Shown: piece after piece, positions 39,331 to 46,214 of the stretch | Layout: each line of letters begins with the position of its first letter | Numbering within the stretch: position 1 is the stretch's first letter | Source of the DNA: Bacteroidales bacterium | GTDB lineage: Bacteria; Bacteroidota; Bacteroidia; Bacteroidales; UBA932 | Length of the DNA stretch: 46,214 nucleotides | NCBI GenBank assembly: GCA_017553545.1 | Contig: JAFZKT010000021.1 | Coordinates: 1-46,214, forward strand | Direction of reading: 5' to 3' | Translations under genes and position numbers: made by a program | The notes under the pieces: model-generated | The model's input: only the letters and a program-made list of their open reading frames with translations | What the model was told of the DNA's origin: nothing | Database searches by the model: none

Positions 39331-40472
39331 CCGGCAGCAAAAGCACAGTAAATCAGATAAACAAGGCAGAGCGCAAGCACCGCCAGTGAGCCCGTCTGGT
39401 TACCCACCAGCTGGGTGCTGATGCCCATCAGCGGCGGAATCACCGCGCCGCCTGCCACGCCCGTAATCATAAAGCCGGAAATTTCATTTCCCTTGTCCGG
39501 ACGGGCCTTGAGAGCCAGGGAGAACAGGACGGAGAACACGCTGGCGCAGAAGAAACCGATAGCGCCCAGACCCACCAGAATCCAGGTGATATTGCCCGCA
39601 AAGAAAAGAAGGGCCAGGCCGGCGGCTGCACAGAACAGATTGATTTTCAAATACTTGATATCATCCATTTTTGTCAGCAGCGCAACGCCCAGGAAGGCGC
39701 CCACCGTTCTGCAGATGAAATAAACGCTGGCGCCCAGCGACGCCTTTTCCACCGGTAAACCGCAACGCTCGATGAGGAGCTTGGGCGACACCGTGTTGGT
39801 ACCCACATCAATACCCACGATAAAAAAGATTCCCAGGAAAAGCAGGAGGATGGTTTTATCCTTCAGCAGGCCGAAAGAGGCCTTGAAACCAGTACCTGAG
39901 CCGGAGACTTCCTCGCGGGGAATAACCGTCACTTCCAGCAGCAGGAAACTCAAGAGTGTTACCACTGCATAAATGGCGAAAAGATACTTCCAGTTGCCGA
40001 AAACGCTGCCTGCCAGCAGGGCCAGAAAAGGCGCGCTGAACGAGGAAAGAGCCTTCACCACCTGCCCGCCTGTAAGGGCCGACGACAGCTTCTTCTCCCC
40101 TACCACGTTAGTGAGCAGCGGATTCAGCGAAATCTGCAGGACGGTATTGCCGATGCCCAGAAGCACGAACGCCGCCATCACGGCCACCAGGCTGTAGGAG
40201 AACATCGGGATGATCATCCCCGCGATGGTGATGACGTTGCTGATCTGCACCATCGTCTTCCGCCCGAGCCGGTTCATCAGGAGTGCGGCGGGGATGGAAA
40301 GCAGCAGGAACCAGATGAAGACCATGGAGGGAATGAAGCCGGCCACCGACTCGGTGAGGCCGAAATCTTTTTTTACATAGCTTGTAGCTATGCCCACGAC
40401 ATCACAGAAGCCCATCACGAAGAACGTGGCCAGGACAGGAATGGCGTTTCGTTTTTTTATCAAAGCAAGCAT
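39306..40472 (-). CDS. FucP-like MFS sugar permease
   Basis: Inner-membrane major facilitator protein of 388 residues with about 12 hydrophobic segments and MNRLGRKTMVQ, the loop 2-3 signature. It also has the glycan-permease traits of the FHS (fucose/glucose-galactose) group: ATFFVMGFCDVVGIATSYVK at the start, GNTVLQISLNPLL, and FGLLKD in the central loop. It probably brings a monosaccharide from the periplasm to the cytoplasm. Next to a mannan locus with a cytoplasmic kinase and isomerase, mannose is the best guess. It is convergent with the GntR-type gene (25-bp overlap) and divergent from GH97. Confidence 0.87.
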   Translation of the reverse strand: MLALIKKRNAIPVLATFFVMGFCDVVGIATSYVKKDFGLTESVAGFIPSMVFIWFLLLSIPAALLMNRLGRKTMVQISNVITIAGMIIPMFSYSLVAVMAAFVLLGIGNTVLQISLNPLLTNVVGEKKLSSALTGGQVVKALSSFSAPFLALLAGSVFGNWKYLFAIYAVVTLLSFLLLEVTVIPREEVSGSGTGFKASFGLLKDKTILLLFLGIFFIVGIDVGTNTVSPKLLIERCGLPVEKASLGASVYFICRTVGAFLGVALLTKMDDIKYLKINLFCAAAGLALLFFAGNITWILVGLGAIGFFCASVFSVLFSLALKARPDKGNEISGFMITGVAGGAVIPPLMGISTQLVGNQTGSLAVLALCLVYLIYCAFAAGQRVATSE

Positions 40473-40475
40473 TTT

Positions 40476-40502
40476 CGCAAATGTTTAAACAAAATTTTTG
40501 CG
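40476..40502. promoter_or_regulatory. Nested palindrome between the MFS and GH97 genes
   Basis: TGTTTAAACA (40482-40491) is a perfect palindrome, enclosed by the inverted pair CGCAAA (40476-40481) and TTTGCG (40497-40502). It sits immediately upstream of the transporter ATG in the divergent control region and could be a regulator site. No factor can be named. Confidence 0.35.
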
Positions 40503-40532
40503 CAATATAGTAATTATTTCCGTATTTATTTC

Positions 40533-40540
40533 TATCTTTG
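40533..40540 (+). promoter_or_regulatory. -7 box of the GH97 gene
   Basis: TATCTTTG, an exact TAnnTTTG match, 21 bases before the ATG at 40562. No good -33 TTG at 19-20 bases upstream. Confidence 0.55.
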
Positions 40541-40561
40541 CCGTGAACTTTGTATGAACAT

Positions 40562-42757
40562 ATGAAAAAGTTACTCTCATATGTCCTTTGTTTCGGGCTG
40601 CTGGCCGCCTGTACGGCGGGTCGGCAGGAGTCGCCCGTACGGGAGACGGTGAGCCTGTCCTCCCCGGACGGGACGCTTTCCATGGAATTCCGCCTGCTGG
40701 AAGACGGTACGCCTCAGTACACCCTTACGCGCGGTGACGTTCCCGTGGTCCTTCCCAGCCGCCTGGGCTTCGACCTTCGGGGCAGCCTGCGTCGCGGCCT
40801 GTCGGAACTGAACCCGGACGGAAGCTTCTCCAAACTGGACGACCGCCCCTGCTATTCCTTTTCGGAAGACTTTGAGCTGGTGGACGCCGTCCGGGACAGC
40901 TTGGACCAGACCTGGGAAACCGTCTGGGGAGAGGAACGGCTCATCCGCAACCGCTACAACGAATTGTTAGTGCAGTTGCAACATCGGCCCACAGGTCACC
41001 GGATGGACATCCGCTTCCGCCTGTATGAGGACGGCCTGGGCCTTCGCTATGAATTTCCCGGAGACCCCACGCTGGGCTACTTCGTCATCAAAGAAGAGAA
41101 AACAGAGTTCGCAATGGCCGGAGACCATACCGCCTGGTGGATCCCCGGAGACTTCTCCTCCCAGGAATACGAATACACCACCTCCCGCCTGTCGGAAATC
41201 CACAGCCGGATGAAAGAGCGCTTTGAGGGCGGCAACAAGGGGGCCGATTTCTTCTCGCTGGACGGCGTCCAGACCTCCCTGCAGATGAAGACCGACGAAG
41301 GCCTTTACATCAACCTGCATGAGGCGGCGCTGGTGAACTATCCCTGCATGCACCTGGTCTACAACGCCAAGACGCAGACCTTCACTTCCTTCCTCACGCC
41401 GGACGCGCAAGGGTGGAAGGGCTATATGCAGGCGCCCTGCCATACCCCCTGGCGCACCGTCCAGGTGACCGCCAGTGCCACGGACATGCTGCAGAGCCGC
41501 CTGGTGCTGAACCTCAACGACCCCTGCGCCTACGAAGACGTCTCCTGGATCCATCCCGTGAAATATATGGGCGTGTGGTGGGAGATGATCGCCGGGCCCT
41601 GCACCTGGTCCTACACGGACGACTTCCCGTCCATCCACCTGGGCAGCACTGATTACTCATCGGCCCGCCCGCATGGAAGGCACGGAGCGAATAATGATAA
41701 GGTACGCGCGTATATAGACTTTGCCGCCGCGCACGGATTCGACGAGCTGCTGGTGGAAGGCTGGAACATCGGCTGGGAAGACTGGGTTGGCTGCTGGAAA
41801 GACGAGGTCTTCGACTTCGTGACGCCCTACCCGGACTTCGACCTTCCCGCGCTGAACGCCTATGCCCACAGCAAAGGCATCAAGCTTCTGATGCACCACG
41901 AGACCTCTTCGTCGGTCCGCAACTATGAACGGCACATGGAAGAGGCCTATAACCTGATGAACCGCTACGGCTACGACGCAGTCAAGAGCGGCTACGTGGG
42001 AGACATCATCCCCCGCGGCGAATACCACTACGGCCAGTGGATGGTAAACCATTACCTCTATGCCGTGACGCAGGCCGCCAAACATCACATCATGGTGAAC
42101 GCGCATGAGGCCGTACGTCCTACGGGTCTTTGCCGCACCTATCCGAACCTCGTCGGCAATGAAAGCGCCCGCGGAACGGAATACCAGGCCTTCGGCGGCA
42201 CTGTCCCCGAGCACACCACCATCCTGCCCTTCACCCGGCTCAACGGCGGCCCCATGGACTTTACGCCCGGTATCTTCGAGGCCAACCTGTCCACTTTCAG
42301 CCCCAACAACGGCTCCCACGTGCAGGCCACCCTGTGCAACCAGCTGGCGCTGTACCTGACCATGTACTCCCCGCTCCAGATGGCGGCCGACCTTCCGCAG
42401 AACTACGCCAAATACCCGGACGCCTTCCGCTTCATCGAGGAAGTGGCCGTGGACTGGGAGCAGAGCAAGTATCTTTTCGCCGAACCCGGGGACTACGTGG
42501 TGGTAGCCCGCCAGGCCCGCAAAGGGGGCCGATGGTTCCTGGGCGGCATTACGGATGAGCAGGAGCGCCACTTTGACATCCCTCTGGACTTCCTGGAGGA
42601 CGGCCGCAGTTATGAGGCCACCCTGTACCGGGACGCGCCCGATGCCAATTATTGGGAAAACAACGCAGCATACATCATAGAAAAACACACCGTCACCTCC
42701 AGGGACACGCTGTCCGTCACGGCAGCCCCCGGCGGCGGTTTTGCCATTGCATTTTAA
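40562..42757 (+). CDS. GH97-family inverting alpha-glucosidase (SusB-like) lipoprotein
   Basis: GH97 removes alpha-linked glucose (inverting branch) or galactose (retaining branch) from oligosaccharides. I start at the ATG at 40562, which gives a lipoprotein signal (FGLLAAC); an upstream TTG start is unlikely. The 731-residue protein has an N-terminal beta-supersandwich, a (beta/alpha)8 barrel and a C-terminal beta domain. The inverting catalytic set is present: E447 (HHETSSSVRNYE), E516 (NAHEAVRPTG) and E540 (GNESARGTEY). The spacings of 69 and 24 residues equal those of SusB (E439, E508, E532). Alpha-glucosidase is therefore favoured over the retaining alpha-galactosidase type. It begins a plus-strand group with a small protein and two surface lipoproteins. 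Confidence 0.93.
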   Translation: MKKLLSYVLCFGLLAACTAGRQESPVRETVSLSSPDGTLSMEFRLLEDGTPQYTLTRGDVPVVLPSRLGFDLRGSLRRGLSELNPDGSFSKLDDRPCYSFSEDFELVDAVRDSLDQTWETVWGEERLIRNRYNELLVQLQHRPTGHRMDIRFRLYEDGLGLRYEFPGDPTLGYFVIKEEKTEFAMAGDHTAWWIPGDFSSQEYEYTTSRLSEIHSRMKERFEGGNKGADFFSLDGVQTSLQMKTDEGLYINLHEAALVNYPCMHLVYNAKTQTFTSFLTPDAQGWKGYMQAPCHTPWRTVQVTASATDMLQSRLVLNLNDPCAYEDVSWIHPVKYMGVWWEMIAGPCTWSYTDDFPSIHLGSTDYSSARPHGRHGANNDKVRAYIDFAAAHGFDELLVEGWNIGWEDWVGCWKDEVFDFVTPYPDFDLPALNAYAHSKGIKLLMHHETSSSVRNYERHMEEAYNLMNRYGYDAVKSGYVGDIIPRGEYHYGQWMVNHYLYAVTQAAKHHIMVNAHEAVRPTGLCRTYPNLVGNESARGTEYQAFGGTVPEHTTILPFTRLNGGPMDFTPGIFEANLSTFSPNNGSHVQATLCNQLALYLTMYSPLQMAADLPQNYAKYPDAFRFIEEVAVDWEQSKYLFAEPGDYVVVARQARKGGRWFLGGITDEQERHFDIPLDFLEDGRSYEATLYRDAPDANYWENNAAYIIEKHTVTSRDTLSVTAAPGGGFAIAF

Positions 42758-42767
42758 GATCTTAAAC

Positions 42768-42917
42768 ATGATACGCGACAACAAAATGCCCTACGAGGCG
42801 CCCGCGATGGTCTCCGTAATCCTGGAGGCCGGGAACACCCTGTGCCAAGGCAGCACGGGAGAGAGTTTTAACAGTACGGTGGTCTACCTCACCGACGGAT
42901 GGGAAGAAGAAGATTAA
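42768..42917 (+). CDS. 49-residue small protein of the Y-x-x-P / LCQGS type
   Basis: An ORF below the usual length cut-off: it starts MIRDNKMPYEAPAMV and ends DGWEEED. It lies 10 bp after the GH97 stop, and its own stop is part of a perfect ribosome-binding sequence for the next gene. Many Bacteroidota genomes have similar short proteins (an early YxxP, a run of alternating hydrophobic and acidic residues, then LC-x-G/S) next to surface lipoproteins; they have no assigned function. There is no signal peptide and no membrane helix. The single cysteine (C26) stands in NTLCQGS. Context and pattern argue that it is real; function unknown. Confidence 0.6.
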   Translation: MIRDNKMPYEAPAMVSVILEAGNTLCQGSTGESFNSTVVYLTDGWEEED

Positions 42918-42922
42918 GGAGG
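42915..42922 (+). promoter_or_regulatory. Strong Shine-Dalgarno overlapping the small-protein stop
   Basis: TAAGGAGG contains the stop codon of the 49-residue gene and lies 8 bases before the ATG at 42931. It is the same stop-plus-SD design as at 5638. Confidence 0.65.
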
Positions 42923-42930
42923 ACAAAGCC

Positions 42931-45228
42931 ATGAAGAAATCCCTATTCGTTCTGATTACCGCCATTGCCGCAGTCCTTTCCTGTACCAAGGAGACTCCCG
43001 ACGGAAACGAACCGCTGCAGAAACTGGTCTTTACCGGTGTCACGGACCCCACCAAGACGGTCCTGGAGTCTGATTTCACCATCAAATGGTCCACGGATGA
43101 TGACATCACCGTCTTCCCCGGCGAAAACGCTTCCGGCGTGACGTTTGACGTAACTGCCACCTCCGGGAACGGCCACACGGCCACTTTCGAGGGCAGCGCA
43201 GCCGCATCGGCAGGCTACTATGCACTGTCGCCCGCCCAGGTTGGCGTCAGCATTTCCGGCGGTAAAATCTCCGCCGTCCTCCCCACGACACAGACTCCCG
43301 TCGCAGGCAGCTTCGGCCCCGAGTCCAATGTGGCTGTGGCTGTTGCAAGTGACTATGTCTTCCAATTTAAGAATGTGGGTGCCCTTGTGGGATTCACCAT
43401 CGGCCAAGACGACATCACCGGCATCAAACTGGAAGCCCTGAATGGCGAAGTCCTTTCCGGAACGGCCGTCGTCAACCCCGCTGACGGGAGCCTCGTGAGC
43501 AAGAGTGGCGTCAGTTACGTCCAGATGAACGGCAGCCTTGCCAAAAACGCCACCTATTACTTCGTGGTGCTCCCCGGCACGTATAGCGGCGGATTCCGCA
43601 TCACCCTCTTCAAGGGAGCGCAGTACGCCCGTACTTCCCTGACCGCGAGTTACGACATCCCGCGCAACGGCAATCTGAGCCTGGGAACCCTTGCGTTAAA
43701 CAATTGGAAGACCGCCTTCGTTGAAGGGGAGGACGTTTTCATCAAAGGTTCAGCCGAAGACGGACAGAAACTGGCCTATGTAGGGGCCGATGACTATTGG
43801 GACGGTGACATCCAGTACAGCGATGTGGCAAACTACGCCTACAACTATGAGATTTTCACCCGACTCACGCAGGACCAGAAGTTCTACTTCAAAACCGCCG
43901 GCGGCGAAAACTATACGCTGAATGCAGCCGGGACGGCCGTGGAGCCGCTGGCCAAGATTGCCAACGCACCCTACGGCGCTCCTTCAGACGGCATTTACCG
44001 CATCCGGATGGATTTCCCCAGCGGCGCGGCGGAGGTGAAGAAGATTACCGAAGTCAAATACGACATCTACGGACTGGACTCCAGAGCGCTGACCTATGTG
44101 GGTGAAGGCGTTTGGTCCTCAAGCAACTTCCTGATGCGTACCAGCAGTTATATGAACCGCTACCGTTTCCTCGTGAAGTTCGCCGATGACAGCAAACAGT
44201 ACTATGGAAGAATGGTAAGCAACAACGGAAATCCCATCTATGGCCAAACTGAAGCCACCTATTTCCACGTACAACCCACCATTGACAGCAATGCCGACCA
44301 CTGGTCCCCTTGCTTCCAATACCCGAGCGTCTGCCAGGATGTGGACAACCGCTACTACTGCACCATGACGCTGTCCCTGAACAACGACAACGGGCACTAC
44401 ACCCATTCCATCACCAATATGACCGACTCCCAGATAGGAGAAGGCGTCGTTTTCATTTGCCGCTCCAACGAAGCCGGCCAGCAGATGGTGTACATCGCCT
44501 CCAATCATTACAACAGTTCCATGGCGGACTACGGAGACAATTCCACGCTTGTCCCGACTGCCATCAGTGATTATTTTGAAATTTTCACCAGAATCAATTC
44601 CGGAGAAGTATTCTATTTCTACAATGCCACTACCGGCAAGTACTATGCTCCCACTTCCACCGGAGCCGGCGTACAGGAAATCTCGAATCCTTCGGAAGCC
44701 ACCTATTCCATCTCCACCGGCGGGGCCTGGCGTATCCGGGCGAATTTCTCCACCGGCGCAGCCAATATCCGGAGAATCGACCAGGTCCGTACGGAACTGA
44801 ACTACGACGGCGGCTTCGCTGATGGCGTACACGTGCTTTCATACACCGGCAAGGGAACCTGGGCGAAAAACAGCGCCGCCATCAAGGGCCACGAAGGCCA
44901 ATATGGCCGTCACCCGTTCACGGAATACATTATCAAGATATGGTTCAACCGGGACAATGCCGACAACGAGATCAACTGCTGGCAGGTCTATGGGACCACT
45001 TCCGTCAAGAGCGGGAGCCCCGACCCTGCAGACGACGGCTCTTACTGGAATCTCCAGCCGGCCACCGGAGACAACTGGAGTCATGTCTTCTTCTATCCTT
45101 CCTGGACAATCGATACTTCGGGCTCCCGCCAGTATTATGCGACCATCAGTGTGTATATGAACGACAAGTTCGGCAATTATACGCATCGGTTCTCCAATGT
45201 GGTTTATGAAGATAATATCCCAGAATAA
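42931..45228 (+). CDS. Surface lipoprotein: fimbrillin-like N-terminal half plus two SusE-like modules
   Basis: A 765-residue lipoprotein (AAVLSC, C18). Residues about 25-250 have the fimbrillin-like pattern of Bacteroidota surface proteins: FTG...PTKTVLE, IKWSTDDDITVFPG, ATFEG, YYALSPAQ, and a later YYFVVLPGTYSGGFRITLF. Two similar modules follow (about 255-500 and 505-765). Each opens with a lipoyl-like beta stretch (DGQKLAYVG; AGQQMVYIA), then FEIFTR-type and FYF strands (EIFTRLTQDQKFYF; EIFTRINSGEVFYF). Each closes with W-x-x-x-FxYP and a G-x-YTH strand (HYTHSITN; NYTHRFSN). The modules resemble those of the SusE-like protein at 29360, so glycan binding at the cell surface is likely. The ligand is unknown; GH97 upstream suggests alpha-glucan. 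Confidence 0.75.
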   Translation: MKKSLFVLITAIAAVLSCTKETPDGNEPLQKLVFTGVTDPTKTVLESDFTIKWSTDDDITVFPGENASGVTFDVTATSGNGHTATFEGSAAASAGYYALSPAQVGVSISGGKISAVLPTTQTPVAGSFGPESNVAVAVASDYVFQFKNVGALVGFTIGQDDITGIKLEALNGEVLSGTAVVNPADGSLVSKSGVSYVQMNGSLAKNATYYFVVLPGTYSGGFRITLFKGAQYARTSLTASYDIPRNGNLSLGTLALNNWKTAFVEGEDVFIKGSAEDGQKLAYVGADDYWDGDIQYSDVANYAYNYEIFTRLTQDQKFYFKTAGGENYTLNAAGTAVEPLAKIANAPYGAPSDGIYRIRMDFPSGAAEVKKITEVKYDIYGLDSRALTYVGEGVWSSSNFLMRTSSYMNRYRFLVKFADDSKQYYGRMVSNNGNPIYGQTEATYFHVQPTIDSNADHWSPCFQYPSVCQDVDNRYYCTMTLSLNNDNGHYTHSITNMTDSQIGEGVVFICRSNEAGQQMVYIASNHYNSSMADYGDNSTLVPTAISDYFEIFTRINSGEVFYFYNATTGKYYAPTSTGAGVQEISNPSEATYSISTGGAWRIRANFSTGAANIRRIDQVRTELNYDGGFADGVHVLSYTGKGTWAKNSAAIKGHEGQYGRHPFTEYIIKIWFNRDNADNEINCWQVYGTTSVKSGSPDPADDGSYWNLQPATGDNWSHVFFYPSWTIDTSGSRQYYATISVYMNDKFGNYTHRFSNVVYEDNIPE

Positions 45229-46214
45229 TCTGCTTATTATCCTTGCTCTCTTCCTCGGCATCAGTTGTGCCGGAAAGGCGGAGCAGGATACCGTTGAACC
45301 GGAAGCCCCGGAAGGGTCTCCGGTTTCAATGGTATTTTCCGCCACGGCCGCCGACCCGGAGGTAAAGACCACCCTGGGCGGGGACCTGAGCATCCGCTGG
45401 CAGAGCTGGGACAAGATCACGGTTTTCAGCGGCCCGAACGCTTCCGGCAGCGAATTCACCGTGAGTTCGCTGGCAAACGACAACAAGAAAGCCAACTTCA
45501 CGGGTCTCGGCCTTCCCGCCGTAGAGCATTATGCGGTCTCCCCTGCCCAAAACGATGCCACCATTTCCGGCGGCGTCATCACAGCCGTCCTGCCGCAACA
45601 ACAGGGCGTGACGGCCGGCAGTTTCGGGGCGCAGGCCAACCTGTCGGCCGCCGTCTCCAGCGCCTCCTCGGACGCTTTCTTCTTCCGCAACGTCACGGGC
45701 CTCCTCTCCCTGAGGATTGCCGACAGCGGCGTCACGGGCGTGCGCATCGAGGCTCTGGGGGATGAAAAACTCTCCGGGCAGGCCATGATCAACTTCGAGG
45801 ACGGAATCCCCGTGGCAAGCCCCACAGAGGGCGCCCACAGCTGGGTAACCCTCTCCGGGGCACTGTCGGCCGGCACCACCTATTATGCGGCGGTCTTCCC
45901 GGGCACCTATTCCCAGGGATTCCGCATCACGCTTTACAAGAATGGGCAGTACGCGAGCATCGTCAGCCGCACGCCGCTCACCCTGAACAGGAACGGGAAT
46001 GTGTTCCTGGCCGATGTCCCCAGCCTGACTAAATGGAAGACGCCCGGCACCGTGGTCCTTCGCGGGGAAGCCGCCGAGGACGGGCAGGAGATGTCCTACT
46101 GGGCCAACCAGTATGCCGATATGAACGTATCCCGCAACCGCGGAACCCAGGTCGAGGCCTTTGCCTCCGACGAATACACCTACGAAGCTTTCACCAGCCT
46201 GAAAGCCGGGAAGA
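45206..46214 (+). CDS. Paralogue of the preceding surface lipoprotein, 3' end outside the window
   Basis: Starts at the ATG at 45206, overlapping the previous gene by 23 bp, and stays open to the end of the window (336 residues visible). It has a lipoprotein signal (FLGISC, C21) and the same fimbrillin-like half: KTTLGGDLSIRWQSWDKITV, HYAVSPAQNDATISGG, TYYAAVFPGTYSQGFRITLY. The first SusE-like module begins with VVLRGEAAEDGQEMSYW, parallel to VFIKGSAEDGQKLAYV in the upstream gene. It is clearly a tandem duplicate that has diverged. Probably a second surface glycan-binding protein of the same locus, as SusE and SusF are. Confidence 0.78.
   Translation, partial: MKIISQNNLLIILALFLGISCAGKAEQDTVEPEAPEGSPVSMVFSATAADPEVKTTLGGDLSIRWQSWDKITVFSGPNASGSEFTVSSLANDNKKANFTGLGLPAVEHYAVSPAQNDATISGGVITAVLPQQQGVTAGSFGAQANLSAAVSSASSDAFFFRNVTGLLSLRIADSGVTGVRIEALGDEKLSGQAMINFEDGIPVASPTEGAHSWVTLSGALSAGTTYYAAVFPGTYSQGFRITLYKNGQYASIVSRTPLTLNRNGNVFLADVPSLTKWKTPGTVVLRGEAAEDGQEMSYWANQYADMNVSRNRGTQVEAFASDEYTYEAFTSLKAGK

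Noticed and set aside
1-46214. rRNA or tRNA genes
   Set aside because: I looked for T-loop-like GGTTCGAATCC and rRNA-like stretches on both strands and saw none; a covariance-model scan would be needed to be sure.

Overview
The window looks like chromosomal DNA of a fairly GC-rich member of the order Bacteroidales (Bacteroidota). The evidence is a SusC/SusD-type polysaccharide utilisation locus, lipoproteins with short Bacteroidota lipoboxes, many promoters of the TTG-N19-TAnnTTTG type, and a MraY with the large loop insertion seen in this phylum. I cannot name a genus.

Layout. 1-1267: a lower-GC accessory edge with the 3' part of a Big2-domain surface protein and a small membrane-protein gene broken by two frameshifts. 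1477-4984 (minus strand): radC-upp-miaB and, upstream, deoD. 5090-20239 (plus strand): a compact division and cell wall (dcw) cluster, mraZ-rsmH-ftsL-ftsI-murE-mraY-murD-ftsW-murG-murC-ftsQ-ftsA-ftsZ, preceded by a candidate MraZ operator of four repeats on a 10-bp period. 20240-25800: gltX, a RAYT-type (REP-associated) transposase, a fused free-methionine-R-sulfoxide reductase/MsrA, truB and rpiB. Four copies of a ~107-bp palindromic element fill the gene borders here.

25787-38519 (minus strand): one seven-gene operon read as manA-like, ROK kinase, susC, susD, a SusE-like protein, GH76, GH92. It reads as an alpha-mannan (fungal or yeast type) utilisation locus. GH76 and GH92 cut the glycan, SusC/SusD and the SusE-like protein bind and import it, and the kinase and isomerase would turn mannose into fructose-6-phosphate. 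A divergent GntR/HutC-family regulator (38608) and a FucP-like MFS permease (39306) probably belong to the same system. 40562-46214 (plus strand): a SusB-like GH97, a 49-residue small protein, and two related surface lipoproteins (the second cut by the window end) with a fimbrillin-like front half and SusE-like modules.

The most unusual signals are: (1) the four-copy, fixed-geometry palindromic element next to a RAYT gene; (2) a truB gene carrying three in-frame repeat-derived insertions, one a 166-bp element with perfect 32-bp inverted arms; (3) the fRMsr-MsrA fusion; (4) a GH92 with Gln in place of the usual catalytic acid Glu; (5) the four-repeat MraZ operator. No rRNA, tRNA or CRISPR array was recognised.
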